Of a stretch of 64,000 nt of DNA, positions 26,821 through 35,994 are shown piece by piece. Under the pieces are notes generated by a model, which did not search any database, was not told the DNA's origin, and saw only the letters and a list, made by a program, of their open reading frames with translations. The position numbers were made by a program, and so were the translations under genes. Position 1 is the stretch's first letter; each line of letters opens with the position of its first letter. The stretch comes from Sphingomonas sp. IC-56. GTDB taxonomy: Bacteria; Pseudomonadota; Alphaproteobacteria; Sphingomonadales; Sphingomonadaceae. The stretch is from NCBI RefSeq assembly GCF_021043375.1, contig NZ_JAJNDV010000001.1:62001-126000 (forward strand), written 5' to 3'.

Positions 26821-27963
26821 ATGGCTCGCACCGCACCTCGATGGCTCGCCCATCCGTCTCGCTTCGCGGCGCTCGACCGTCGCCGGGCGCGGCTCGGCCT
26901 CGTCCTGCTCGTGCTGCTGCTGCTCGCGTCGCTGTCGGCGCTGTTCGCCGAGCAGCCGCCCTCGCTAATGCCAACCGCGCGGACCGACGCCGCCACCACC
27001 AGCGCCGCGACCATGCCGCAGGATTCCGACCTGATCCTGTACCAAAAGATCGTCACCGGAATCCGCAACGGCGCCGGCGATTATTACACCGTTGCCACCG
27101 ACGCGTTGCGCGCCGGGCGCTACCCGCTGCGCCCCTTCATCACCGTGCGCATGCCCGCGCTTGCCACCGTCCAGGCCGCCCTTCCCAATTGGGCGCCACC
27201 GCTGCTGCTGATGCTGCTCGCCGTGGTCACCGCCACCGCTTGGGCGCTGCGCCTCGGTCAGGCGCTTCCCGGACTGCTGCCGCGCGTGGTGGCCGGCATG
27301 TTGCTGCTGGGATCGATGCTCGCCTTTCTCCAGGCGACGCTCTGGCCTTTCCACGAGATCTGGGCCGGGCTGCTGGTCGCGCTGTCGCTCGCGCTCCGAC
27401 GTCCGGGCCGCTGGGTGGAACCCGCAGCACTAGCGCTGGCCGCCATGCTGATCCGCGAGACCGCCGCGCTCTATGCCGTCATCATGGCCGTGCTCGCCTG
27501 GCGTGAAGGCGCGCGTACCGAAGCGCGCGGCTGGGTCGCCGCCTTGCTGCTGTTCGCCGTCGCGCTTGCCGCCCATGCCTATGCCGTCACCGGCGCAACC
27601 GGCCCGCTCGACCCGACGTCGCAGGGCTGGAGCGGGCTGCTCGGCATCGGCTTCTATGTAAAGGCCGTCAGCCTTTCCACCGTGCTGCAATTGCTGCCGC
27701 TGTGGATGGGCGCCCTGCTGGTCGGCTTTGCGCTGTTCGGCTGGGCCAGCTGGGACGATCCGCTGGCCCTCCGCGTGCTGCTGACGCTGCTCGGCTATGG
27801 CGCAGTGATCGCGCTGTTCGCGCGGGCGGACAATTTCTACTGGGCGCTGATGGTGGCGCCGGTGTTTCTCGTCGGGCTGGTGTTCGTACCCGATGGGGTG
27901 CGCGATCTCGTTACGCGGGCGCTCGACAAACGCCGCATAACGGTGACAAGGGTGACGCGATGA
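26821..27963 (+). CDS. Polytopic membrane protein, glycosyltransferase-39/87-like, function unknown
   Basis: The 380-residue protein has roughly eight to ten hydrophobic helices. After the first TM helix (residues about 25-43) a periplasmic segment carries DSDLILYQKIVTGIRNGAGDYY, resembling the first loop of GT-C type mannosyl/arabinosyltransferases, which hold a catalytic acidic residue there. A later IRETAALYAVIMAVLAW helix is also typical of that superfamily. I infer a lipid-linked sugar transferase or a relative. Its stop overlaps the coaBC ATG (ATGA). Confidence 0.7.
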   Translation: MARTAPRWLAHPSRFAALDRRRARLGLVLLVLLLLASLSALFAEQPPSLMPTARTDAATTSAATMPQDSDLILYQKIVTGIRNGAGDYYTVATDALRAGRYPLRPFITVRMPALATVQAALPNWAPPLLLMLLAVVTATAWALRLGQALPGLLPRVVAGMLLLGSMLAFLQATLWPFHEIWAGLLVALSLALRRPGRWVEPAALALAAMLIRETAALYAVIMAVLAWREGARTEARGWVAALLLFAVALAAHAYAVTGATGPLDPTSQGWSGLLGIGFYVKAVSLSTVLQLLPLWMGALLVGFALFGWASWDDPLALRVLLTLLGYGAVIALFARADNFYWALMVAPVFLVGLVFVPDGVRDLVTRALDKRRITVTRVTR

Positions 27964-29129
27964 AGCGTATCCTGCTGATCGTCGGCGGCGGCATCGCTGC
28001 CTACAAGGCGTGCGAGTTCGTGCGCCTGTGCCGAAAGGCGGGCATTTCGGTGAAGTGCGTGCTGACCGACGGTGCGCAGCATTTCGTCACGCCCATGACG
28101 CTCGCGGCGCTGTCCGAAAACCAGGTCTATACCACCTTGTGGGATCTGAAGGACGAAACCGAGATGGGCCATATCCAGCTCAGCCGAGAGGCGGATGTGA
28201 TCGTGGTCGCCCCCGCCACCGCCGATCTGCTGGCCAAGATGACGGCAGGCATCGCCGACGATCTCGCCACCACGCTGCTGCTCGCCACCGACAAACCCGT
28301 GGTCGCGGCGCCGGCGATGAACGTGCGCATGTGGCTGCACCCGGCCACGCAGCGCAACGTGACGCAGCTTCGTTCCGATGGCGTAACGGTCCTTAATCCT
28401 GACGAAGGATCAATGGCTTGCGGCGAATACGGCCCCGGCCGCCTTCCCGAACCGGCCGCGATCCTCGATCATCTGCACAACCATTTCCGCGTCGACAAGA
28501 TACTGGCCAACCGCCACATCCTCGTCACCGCCGGCCCCACCCATGAGCCCATCGACCCGGTCCGCTACATCGCCAATCGCTCCTCTGGCAAACAAGGCTT
28601 CGCCATCGCCGCAGCCCTCGCCAATCTCGGCGCCCGCGTAACTCTGGTCAGCGGTCCAGTGACCCTGCCCACCCCTCCCGGCGTAACCCGCATCGACATC
28701 GAAACCGCGCAGGAAATGGCCAACGCGGTTGCCACCGCTCTCCCCGCCGACGCCGCCGTCATGGTCGCCGCCGTCGGCGACTGGCGCGCCGAAACCGCGG
28801 AGCAGAAGCTCAAGAAAGGCGAGACCGCGCCCACGCTCCATCTGTCCGAAAACCCCGACATCCTCGCCCTCCTCTCCGCCAGCCCGCGCCGCCCCAAGCT
28901 GGTGGTCGGCTTCGCTGCCGAGACGGAACGGGTGATCGAGCACGCCACTGCCAAGCGCCTGCGCAAGGGCGCAGACTGGATCGTCGCCAACGACGTCTCG
29001 GGCGATGTGATGGGCGGCAGCGATAACATGGTGCACCTCGTCACCGCCGACGGCGTCGAGGATTGGGAACGGATGCCCAAGGACCAGGTCGCGCATAAGC
29101 TGGCAGAGCGGATCGCCCATGCGCTTTAG
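27960..29129 (+). CDS. coaBC: Bifunctional phosphopantothenoylcysteine decarboxylase/phosphopantothenate-cysteine ligase
   Basis: CoaBC makes 4'-phosphopantetheine from phosphopantothenate and cysteine in coenzyme A synthesis. The 389-residue protein has the N-terminal flavodoxin-like CoaC half (LIVGGGIAAYKACEF, the FMN-site APAMNVRMW and the substrate clamp GSMACGEYGPGRLPE), then the CoaB half from about residue 180 with TAGPTHEPIDPVRYIANRSSGKQG and a KRKGAD-like segment (KRLRKGADWIVANDV). ATG 27960 overlaps the upstream stop. It opens a chain of overlapping or closely spaced genes running to moeB. Confidence 0.96.
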   Translation: MKRILLIVGGGIAAYKACEFVRLCRKAGISVKCVLTDGAQHFVTPMTLAALSENQVYTTLWDLKDETEMGHIQLSREADVIVVAPATADLLAKMTAGIADDLATTLLLATDKPVVAAPAMNVRMWLHPATQRNVTQLRSDGVTVLNPDEGSMACGEYGPGRLPEPAAILDHLHNHFRVDKILANRHILVTAGPTHEPIDPVRYIANRSSGKQGFAIAAALANLGARVTLVSGPVTLPTPPGVTRIDIETAQEMANAVATALPADAAVMVAAVGDWRAETAEQKLKKGETAPTLHLSENPDILALLSASPRRPKLVVGFAAETERVIEHATAKRLRKGADWIVANDVSGDVMGGSDNMVHLVTADGVEDWERMPKDQVAHKLAERIAHAL

Positions 29130-29880
29130 CCTCGCCCTGCTTCCGCTCCTCCTGGCCGGCTGCGCTACCTCACAGCACGACCCGCGCCCGAGCGCTAGGC
29201 TGCATGCCGAGACGTTCGGCCCCAAGCGCGGCGCCGACGTCCGCACCCTGATTGTCGTACTGCACGGCGACGCAGCGCCCAACCATTACGGCTTCGCCAA
29301 GGCTGCTGCCGGCGCGATCCCCGACGCCGCCGCCATCGCGATCCTGCGCCCCGGCTATGCCGACGAAACGGGCCGCAGGTCCCCCGGCGACTCTGGCGCG
29401 GCAGGCGACAATTACACCCCCGACCGCATTGCAGCGGTAGGCGATGCCATCCAGGCGCTGCACGCCCGTTACCCGCGTGCGCAGACGATCGTTGTCGGCG
29501 ATGCAGGCGGCGCTGCCGTTGCCGCCAACCTGGCCGGCGTGCGGCCCTCGCTGATCAGCGGCATGGTGCTGGTCGGCTGCCCCTGCACGCTCAGCGAATG
29601 GCGCCAGCAGATGCAGGCCTCCCCCGCGACCACCGCCAGCCTGGATCCGCTCAAGACCGCCGGCGGCATCCAACCTAGCCTGCGCGCTGCGGTGCTGGTG
29701 GGCGCCGATGATAAGATCACGCCCGTCGCCTTCTCGCGTGCTTATGCCGAGGCACTGACGCTGCGCGGCGTCGCCACCGACTATCGCATTCTTCCTGGCC
29801 GCGGGCACGAGTTGCTGGACGATCCCGAAGTGCTTGCAGCAACGCAGCGGCTTGCCGCGGCCCTGCCCAGGAAAGGCTGA
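29119..29880 (+). CDS. Alpha/beta-hydrolase-fold lipoprotein lacking the nucleophile serine
   Basis: The 253-residue product has a lipoprotein signal with lipobox LAGC (Cys15) and an alpha/beta-hydrolase fold: [11 protein letters not shown] at the oxyanion strand, a Gly-Asp-Ala-Gly-Gly elbow where GxSxG is expected (Ala129), an Asp region VGADDKITP and the His in PGRGHELLD. The Ser to Ala change suggests a non-catalytic or altered protein. It overlaps the coaBC end by 11 bases and precedes dut by one base, so it belongs to that operon. Role unknown. Confidence 0.85.
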   Translation: MRFSLALLPLLLAGCATSQHDPRPSARLHAETFGPKRGADVRTLIVVLHGDAAPNHYGFAKAAAGAIPDAAAIAILRPGYADETGRRSPGDSGAAGDNYTPDRIAAVGDAIQALHARYPRAQTIVVGDAGGAAVAANLAGVRPSLISGMVLVGCPCTLSEWRQQMQASPATTASLDPLKTAGGIQPSLRAAVLVGADDKITPVAFSRAYAEALTLRGVATDYRILPGRGHELLDDPEVLAATQRLAAALPRKG

Positions 29881-29881
29881 C

Positions 29882-30328
29882 ATGCTCACCCCGATCCGCA
29901 TTGCTCTTCAGCGCCTGCCGCATGGCGAGGCTCTGCCGCTCCCCGCCTATGCCACGGCGGGCGCCGCGGGTATGGATATCGTGTCGGCCGAGGATCTGGT
30001 GCTTGCCGCGGGCAGCCGCCACGCCGTCGCGACCGGCTTCGCCATGGCCATACCGCAAGGGTACGAGGTTCAGGTCCGCCCCCGCTCCGGCTTGGCGCTG
30101 AAGCACGGCATCACGTGCCTGAACACGCCCGGCACGATCGACAGCGACTATCGCGGCGAAGTGAAGGTAATCCTCGCCAACCTCGGCGACCGCGACTTCG
30201 CGATCGCGCGTGGTGACCGCATCGCACAATTGGTCCCCGCTCGGGTACAGCGCGCCGACCTTGTCGAAGTCGCCGCAATGGACGAGACCGCGCGCGGCAG
30301 CGGCGGCTTCGGGTCGACCGGCACATGA
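29882..30328 (+). CDS. dut: Deoxyuridine 5'-triphosphate nucleotidohydrolase
   Basis: dUTPase hydrolyses dUTP to dUMP and pyrophosphate, keeping uracil out of DNA. The 148-residue trimeric enzyme shows its five motifs: [44 protein letters not shown] and the C-terminal arm [10 protein letters not shown]. The coaBC-dut neighbourhood is the classic bacterial arrangement. Start ATG 29882. Its stop overlaps the next ATG. Confidence 0.97.
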   Translation: MLTPIRIALQRLPHGEALPLPAYATAGAAGMDIVSAEDLVLAAGSRHAVATGFAMAIPQGYEVQVRPRSGLALKHGITCLNTPGTIDSDYRGEVKVILANLGDRDFAIARGDRIAQLVPARVQRADLVEVAAMDETARGSGGFGSTGT

Positions 30329-30690
30329 TCCTCGCCTTGCTCGTTCTTGCCGCGGCGCAGGCCGTGACGTTGCAATGGGACACGCTTCCCGCGCTGCCCT
30401 ACCGCGCCGCGCCGCAAATCACGCCAGACATGAGCAGCTTCGTTCAGCGTGAAGCAGTCAGCCGCAAATGTCCGCGTCCGCAGGCAAGCGCGATCACCGT
30501 GGAAGTCGCGGTGCTGGTCGACCAGCGGGGCGGCATCCGGACCACCGTTCCACGCGCGATCGGCTGCCCCACGGTCGAACAATATGCCGCAGCCCTGATC
30601 GCCGGCTTCGCCCTCAACAATCTGCTGCCGCGTACGGGCACCGGCGAGCAGTGGTACCGCACCGCAGTCACCTTCACTTGGCCGGCGTGA
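30325..30690 (+). CDS. Small exported protein, TonB-C-terminal-like
   Basis: This is a 121-residue product with a short N-terminal signal ([13 protein letters not shown]) and a small domain containing [33 protein letters not shown], which resembles the TonB C-terminal/energy-transducer fold (strand, turn, glycine, cysteine, helix). I do not recognise the exact family. It sits between dut and moeB with overlaps on both sides (ATGA and GTGA), so it is cotranscribed. Confidence 0.75.
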   Translation: MILALLVLAAAQAVTLQWDTLPALPYRAAPQITPDMSSFVQREAVSRKCPRPQASAITVEVAVLVDQRGGIRTTVPRAIGCPTVEQYAAALIAGFALNNLLPRTGTGEQWYRTAVTFTWPA

Positions 30691-31442
30691 CGCTCACCGA
30701 CACGGAGCTGGAGCGCTATGCGCGCCACATCGTGCTCCGGGAAATCGGCGGCGCGGGGCAGGCTAAGTTGCGCGGTTCGCACGTCGTCGTGATCGGCGCG
30801 GGTGGCATCGGCTCACCGGCAATCCAGTATCTCGCAGCAGCGGGGATCGGCACGCTGACGCTCGTGGACGATGACCAGGTCGATCTCTCCAACCTCCAGC
30901 GGCAGACGATCTTCGGGACGCAGGATATTGGCACCGCCAAGGTGAACGCCGCCGCAAGCGCGGTCGCCCGGCTGAACCTCGCGGTTCAGGTCCGCACCAT
31001 TCACCAACGTATCGACGCCGAGCAAGCCGCCGACCTGCTTGTCTCGGCACATGCGGTACTCGACGGCTCCGACAATTTTGCGACCCGCCTGGCCATAGCC
31101 GACGCAGCTCTGGCCAATCGGGTGCCTCTAATCTCCGCGGCAGTGGCTGAGTTCGAGGGGCAACTCGGCGTGTTCCGAGGGTGGGAAAGCGACAAGCCCT
31201 GCTACCGCTGCTTCGTGGGCGCCGATCCGGAACGCGCCGAAACCAGCTGCGCCGAACAAGGCGTACTCGGCGCACTGACCGGCGTGATGGGCAGCCTGGG
31301 CGCCCTGGAAGCGATCCGCGCCTGCTATCCGTTCGGTGAAGACAGCGCGGGCAAGCTCCTGCTCGTCGACGCGCTCGCCCTGCGGTTCCGCACCCTGAGT
31401 CTGCCCAAGGACCCCGGCTGCCCCTCCTGCGGCGCCCACTGA
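30687..31442 (+). CDS. moeB: HesA/MoeB/ThiF-family adenylyltransferase
   Basis: MoeB-type proteins adenylate the C-terminal glycine of MoaD or ThiS for sulfur transfer in molybdopterin or thiamine synthesis. The 251-residue protein has RYARHIVLREIGGAGQAKL, the nucleotide loop VIGAGGIGSPAIQYLAAAGIG, the DDDQVDLSNLQRQ signature, and zinc cysteines in CYRCF and CPSC. There is no rhodanese domain. GTG 30687 overlaps the preceding stop. It is not related in sequence detail to the E1-like protein at 62-63 kb. MoeB versus ThiF cannot be decided here. Confidence 0.92.
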   Translation: MTLTDTELERYARHIVLREIGGAGQAKLRGSHVVVIGAGGIGSPAIQYLAAAGIGTLTLVDDDQVDLSNLQRQTIFGTQDIGTAKVNAAASAVARLNLAVQVRTIHQRIDAEQAADLLVSAHAVLDGSDNFATRLAIADAALANRVPLISAAVAEFEGQLGVFRGWESDKPCYRCFVGADPERAETSCAEQGVLGALTGVMGSLGALEAIRACYPFGEDSAGKLLLVDALALRFRTLSLPKDPGCPSCGAH

Positions 31443-31482
31443 GCGCTAGACTTGGCATAACCCTTCGGCCACGAGTTCAGGC

Positions 31483-32493
31483 ATGACTGACCATGCTCCG
31501 CGCGTTCTGGTGACCGGCTCGGCCGGCTTTATCGGTTTTCATACCTGTTCCCGCCTGCTCGACCGCGGTGCTACGGTGCTGGGGATCGACAATTTCAGTG
31601 CCTATTATGACGTATCGCTGAAGGAGCGGCGCACCGCGATTCTGGCGGACAAACCCGGGTTCTCGCTCGCGCGCATTTCGATCGAGGATCAGGCGGCGCT
31701 GGAGCGAGCTTGGACCACGTTCCAGCCGGACGTCGTCATCCACCTCGCTGCGCAAGCAGGCGTCCGCTATTCGATCGAAGAGCCGCGCGGGTATATCGGC
31801 GCGAACGTAATCGGCACCTTCAACCTGCTCGAACTGGCGCGCGACAATCCGGTGCGTCACTTCCTCGCGGCCTCCACAAGCTCAGTCTATGGCGCGAATA
31901 CGCAGATGCCGTTCGAGGAAACGCAGCGGACGCAGACGCCGCTTAGCCTGTATGCCGCGACCAAGGGCGCAACGGAGCTGATCGGCCACAGCTACAGCCA
32001 CCTGTTCGGCACGCCGATGACCTTTTTCCGCTTCTTCACAGTCTATGGGCCGTGGGGGCGCCCGGACATGGCGCTGTTCAAGTTCACCCGCGCGATCCTC
32101 GCCGGCGAACCGATCGACGTTTACAACAACGGCGCCATGGTCCGCGACTTCACTTACGTGGAGGATCTGGCAGATGCCATCATCGCTCTGGTGGCAGCAG
32201 TTCCGGGCAGCAGCCCGGTTGCGGGAGACAGCCTGTCACCGGTAGCGCCATTCCGCACGGTAAATATCGGCGCCGGCACCGCGACCCAGTTGATGGACTA
32301 TATCGGCGAACTGGAACGTGCGTTGGGCAAGACAGCGATCAAGAACTTCCTACCGATGCAGCAGGGAGACGTCCCGGCCACCGAAGCCTCACCGGCCCTG
32401 CTGAAGCAACTCACCGGTGCCGCTCCGGCAACGCCTCCCAGTGTCGGTGTGCCGGCGTTCGTGAAATGGTATCTGGATCATTATCAATCTTGA
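31483..32493 (+). CDS. UDP-glucuronate 4-epimerase-like NAD-dependent epimerase
   Basis: An extended short-chain dehydrogenase of 336 residues, with Rossmann motif VTGSAGFIGFHTCSRL, the family segment GIDNFSAYYDVSLKERR, the Ser of STSSVYG, and the active-site YAATK (Tyr-x-x-x-Lys). These match UDP-glucuronate 4-epimerases (UDP-GlcA to UDP-GalA, LpsL/Cap1J type). The C-terminal region is shorter than in some homologues. It heads a nucleotide-sugar block and is followed by a WbpA-like dehydrogenase. Confidence 0.87.
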   Translation: MTDHAPRVLVTGSAGFIGFHTCSRLLDRGATVLGIDNFSAYYDVSLKERRTAILADKPGFSLARISIEDQAALERAWTTFQPDVVIHLAAQAGVRYSIEEPRGYIGANVIGTFNLLELARDNPVRHFLAASTSSVYGANTQMPFEETQRTQTPLSLYAATKGATELIGHSYSHLFGTPMTFFRFFTVYGPWGRPDMALFKFTRAILAGEPIDVYNNGAMVRDFTYVEDLADAIIALVAAVPGSSPVAGDSLSPVAPFRTVNIGAGTATQLMDYIGELERALGKTAIKNFLPMQQGDVPATEASPALLKQLTGAAPATPPSVGVPAFVKWYLDHYQS

Positions 32494-32548
32494 AACCCTC
32501 CTCATGTGATGAGCGCCGTTGCGCTGCTATTCACACTGAGGACTTTGA

Positions 32549-33895
32549 ATGAGCATCGAACTGCCGGCCCACGGGCTGAAGCTCCAGGCCCGCATCGAAA
32601 CCGCGTCGGCGAAGATCGGCATTGTAGGCATGGGCTATGTCGGCCTTCCCCTGGCCGTCGCCTTTGGCGAGGCGGGCTGTCCCGTTCTCGCGTTCGACTT
32701 GGACGAGGCCAAGGTCGATGCGTTGAATGCTGGCCGCAGCTATATCAACCATGTCGATGGCGACCGCGTGCGTCTCTTGGCAGAACGCGGAAAGCTGGAT
32801 GCGACGGCGGATCTTGAACGGCTGTCGGAAGCCGATGTGATCCTGATCTGCGTACCCACGCCGATCACGCGCCACCTTGAGCCCGACCTCAGATATGTCG
32901 AGGCGACGACCGCAGCCATCGCAAAGACGCTGCGCCGAGGCCAGTTGATCATCCTTGAGTCCACGACATATCCCGGCACCACGCGCGAAGTGATGCAGCC
33001 GATCCTGGAAGCCGGCGGCCTCAAGGCGGGCGCCGACTTCTTCCTCGCCTACTCCCCGGAGCGGGAGGACCCCGGAAATCCGAACTTCTCGACGACGCAG
33101 ATCCCCAAGGTAGTGGGGGCGGACGATCCGCAATCGACGCATTTGGCGTTGGCGATGTACCGCCACGTCGTTCCTCAGACGATTGCCGTGTCCTCCGCTG
33201 CAACGGCAGAGGCCGTGAAGATCACCGAGAACGTGTTCCGCGCAGTCAACATCGCCTTGGTGAATGAGCTCAAGCTGATCTTCACCGCGATGAACATCGA
33301 TGTGTGGGAAGTGATCGAAGCGGCAAAGTCGAAGCCTTTCGGGTTCATGCCCTTCTATCCCGGCCCCGGCCTTGGAGGGCACTGCATTCCCATCGACCCG
33401 TTCTATCTCACTTGGAAGGCGCGCGAGTATAACCAGCATACGCGGTTCATTGAGCTCGCCGGGCAGATCAACGCCGACATGCCCGCCCATGTGATCCGGG
33501 TGCTGGCCGACACGCTGGACGCGCGGTTTGGCCGCGGTTTGCGCGGCGCGCGCGTGCTGGTGCTCGGCGTCGCTTACAAGAAGAACGTGGACGACATCCG
33601 CGAAAGCCCAGCGCTTCGCCTGATGGAGATGATCGAGGCACGCGGCGCGCAGGCCGACTTCTTCGATCCGCACGTTGCCCAGATCAACGGCACCCGTGAG
33701 CACCCGACCCTGAACTATCGCTTGGGCGTCGCTTGGGATGCCGATGCGATCGCCGGCTATGATGCCGTGCTGATCGCTACGGACCATGACAGCGTCGACT
33801 ATACCGAGCTTGTCACCTCGGCTGCGCTGGTCATCGACACCCGCAATGCCTGCGCCCGCGCTGGCGCATACAGCGAAAGAGTGGTGCGCGCGTAA
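32549..33895 (+). CDS. wbpA: WbpA-like UDP-N-acetylglucosamine 6-dehydrogenase
   Basis: A 448-residue nucleotide-sugar dehydrogenase that oxidises C6 to a carboxylate in two NAD-dependent steps. It has an N-terminal Rossmann loop (GIVGMGYVGLPLAVAFGEAG), the ESTTYPGTT segment and the active-site Cys in PGLGGHCIPIDPFYLTWK, which is the WbpA/TviB class rather than Ugd. The C-terminal NAD-binding half has VLGVAYKKNVDDIRESP. The product would be UDP-GlcNAcA, though a close relative (UDP-GlcA) cannot be excluded. ATG 32549 is used. Confidence 0.88.
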   Translation: MSIELPAHGLKLQARIETASAKIGIVGMGYVGLPLAVAFGEAGCPVLAFDLDEAKVDALNAGRSYINHVDGDRVRLLAERGKLDATADLERLSEADVILICVPTPITRHLEPDLRYVEATTAAIAKTLRRGQLIILESTTYPGTTREVMQPILEAGGLKAGADFFLAYSPEREDPGNPNFSTTQIPKVVGADDPQSTHLALAMYRHVVPQTIAVSSAATAEAVKITENVFRAVNIALVNELKLIFTAMNIDVWEVIEAAKSKPFGFMPFYPGPGLGGHCIPIDPFYLTWKAREYNQHTRFIELAGQINADMPAHVIRVLADTLDARFGRGLRGARVLVLGVAYKKNVDDIRESPALRLMEMIEARGAQADFFDPHVAQINGTREHPTLNYRLGVAWDADAIAGYDAVLIATDHDSVDYTELVTSAALVIDTRNACARAGAYSERVVRA

Positions 33896-33929
33896 CGCCG
33901 CCGCAGGGGGCGTGCTACGCGCGCTCCTT

Positions 33930-34793
33930 TCAGCGCATCGTATCGATGAACGACCGGATGGCCGGCGCAAGCTCTTCCCGCTCCAGCGCGACGGCGATGT
34001 TAGCCTGGATGAACCCGGCCTTGTCGCCGCAGTCGTACCGCGTGCCCTGGAACGTGACGCCGTGGAACGGCTGGTTGCCGATCATGCGCGCCATGGCGTC
34101 GGTCAGCTGGATCTCGCCGCCGGCGCCGATCTCCTGCCCTTCCAGCACGCGCATCACTTCGGGCTGAAGGATGTAGCGACCGATCACCGACAGGTTGGAC
34201 GGGGCCGTGCCAGGCTTGGGCTTTTCCACCAGCCCGTTCACCTGAGTGAGCGCGCCGTCCTGGGCACCTGGGGTGATGATGCCATAGCGGTGCGTCTGGT
34301 CGTCCGGCACCACTTCAGCGCAGAGCAGATTGCCGCCCACCTTGTTATAGGCCTCGACCATCTGCTTCAGGCAGCCGGGCTTCCCCAGCATGAAGTCGTC
34401 GGCCAGCAGCACGGCAAAGGGCTCGTCACCGACAATGTCGCGCGCGCACCACACGGCGTGGCCAAGACCCATCGGCTCCTGCTGACGGACATAGGCGATC
34501 GCGCCCGGCTTCAGCCGCGTCGCGTCGAGCACCTCGAGCGACTTGCCGCGCTCGTTCATCGTCGCCTCAAGCTCGAAGGCGATATCGAAGTGATCCTCGA
34601 TCGCATGCTTGCCGCGGCCGGTGACGAAGATCATCTGCTCGATGCCCGCCTCCATCGCCTCTTCGACGGCATATTGGATCAGCGGGCGATCCACGACCGG
34701 CAGCATCTCCTTGGGCATCGCCTTGGTCGCAGGAAGGAACCGGGTGCCGAGGCCGCCTACGGGGAACACGGCCTTGCGCAACGGCTTGATCAT
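33930..34793 (-). CDS. galU: UTP-glucose-1-phosphate uridylyltransferase
   Basis: GalU makes UDP-glucose from UTP and glucose-1-phosphate, feeding UDP-glucuronate and exopolysaccharide. The 287-residue enzyme has the nucleotide-binding segment KAVFPVGGLGTRFLPATKAMPKEMLP, KP-containing VEKPKPGTAPSNL and the GalU patterns GLGHAVWCA and LLADDFM. ATG 34793 (MIKPLRKAVFP) is standard; the frame extends to 34853 without conservation. It is on the opposite strand to its neighbours and divergent from the UDP-xylose synthase gene. Confidence 0.96.
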   Translation of the reverse strand: MIKPLRKAVFPVGGLGTRFLPATKAMPKEMLPVVDRPLIQYAVEEAMEAGIEQMIFVTGRGKHAIEDHFDIAFELEATMNERGKSLEVLDATRLKPGAIAYVRQQEPMGLGHAVWCARDIVGDEPFAVLLADDFMLGKPGCLKQMVEAYNKVGGNLLCAEVVPDDQTHRYGIITPGAQDGALTQVNGLVEKPKPGTAPSNLSVIGRYILQPEVMRVLEGQEIGAGGEIQLTDAMARMIGNQPFHGVTFQGTRYDCGDKAGFIQANIAVALEREELAPAIRSFIDTMR

Positions 34794-34958
34794 CAACGTC
34801 TCCACTCTGGGTCGCCCGCGGGCAGATCGACGCCTTCCCCAAAGAGGATCCAACCGTCAACCGGGGCATCAGCTTCATCAGGAATATAGAAGCCGGTGGA
34901 GCTAATACGCATGTGGAACGTTACGGCTCCAACACATCGACAAAAAAGGGGGATGGGC

Positions 34959-35951
34959 ATGAGCCTGACGGAGCCTAATCGCATTCTGGTGACCGGTGGT
35001 GCCGGCTTTATCGGTTCACACCTGTGCAGCCGCTTGCTGATGCGAGGCTGCGAGGTGCTGTGCGTGGATAATTTCTACACGGGCCGCCGCGAGAATATCG
35101 AGCATCTGCTCGGCTCACCGAAATTCGAGCTGCTGCGCCACGACGTGAACTTCCCGCTCTATGTGGAGGTCGACCGCATCTTCAATCTCGCCTGCCCCGC
35201 CTCGCCCGTGCATTACCAGGCAGATCCGGTGCAGACGACCAAGACCAGCGTCATGGGCGCGATCAACATGCTAGGCCTCGCCAAGCGCGTGAAGGCGCCG
35301 ATCCTTCAGGCCTCCACCAGCGAAGTCTATGGCGATCCCGCGGTGCATCCGCAGCCGGAAAGCTATTGGGGCAATGTGAATCCGATCGGCCCGCGCTCCT
35401 GCTATGACGAGGGCAAGCGCTGCGCCGAGACCCTGTTCTTCGACTATAACCGCCAGCACAAGCTCCAGACCAAGGTCATCCGGATCTTCAACACTTATGG
35501 TCCGCGCATGCATCCCGGCGACGGCCGCGTGGTGTCCAACTTCATCGTCCAGGCACTGACCGGCGAGCCAATCACCATCTATGGCGATGGCAGCCAGACC
35601 CGCTCCTTCTGCTATGTCGACGATCTGGTCGACGGCATCATCGCGATGATGGACACGCCCGCCGATATGATCGGGCCCGTGAATCTCGGCAATCCGGGCG
35701 AGTTCACCATGCTGGAGCTGGCCGAGCTGGTGCGCGAGCTGGTCGGATCGAGCGTCGAGATCATCCACAAGCCGCTTCCCGCGGACGACCCCAAGCAGCG
35801 CAAGCCGATCATCGACCAGGCGAAGCAGCTGCTCGGCTGGGAGCCGAAGGTACAGCTGCGCGAAGGGCTGACTCGCACCATCGAGTATTTCGACGGCACG
35901 CTGCAGACTCGCTCGCTGAACTTCGCACGCAATATGCGCATGGCCAGCTGA
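34959..35951 (+). CDS. UDP-glucuronate decarboxylase (UDP-xylose synthase)
   Basis: This enzyme decarboxylates UDP-glucuronate to UDP-xylose. The 330-residue SDR protein carries the diagnostic stretches [38 protein letters not shown] and the catalytic YDEGKR (Tyr-x-x-x-Lys), plus [18 protein letters not shown]. These are UXS hallmarks. ATG 34959 is preceded by GGGGG; ATG 34953 in the same frame is also possible. With galU and ugd in this window a full route from glucose-1-phosphate to UDP-xylose is present. Confidence 0.93.
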   Translation: MSLTEPNRILVTGGAGFIGSHLCSRLLMRGCEVLCVDNFYTGRRENIEHLLGSPKFELLRHDVNFPLYVEVDRIFNLACPASPVHYQADPVQTTKTSVMGAINMLGLAKRVKAPILQASTSEVYGDPAVHPQPESYWGNVNPIGPRSCYDEGKRCAETLFFDYNRQHKLQTKVIRIFNTYGPRMHPGDGRVVSNFIVQALTGEPITIYGDGSQTRSFCYVDDLVDGIIAMMDTPADMIGPVNLGNPGEFTMLELAELVRELVGSSVEIIHKPLPADDPKQRKPIIDQAKQLLGWEPKVQLREGLTRTIEYFDGTLQTRSLNFARNMRMAS

Positions 35952-35994
35952 TCGCCTTACCCCGTCTTAAGCTTGATCGTTTAGGACGGGGTCC

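Noticed and set aside
30687..31442. moeB-like gene as a second part of the ubiquitin-like cargo system
   Set aside because: It is a standard MoeB/ThiF protein with zinc cysteines in a conserved host operon, 30 kb from the transposon.
35958..35994. Inverted repeat before wecB as a rho-independent terminator
   Set aside because: The stem is short and imperfect, has no T-run and abuts the wecB start codon.
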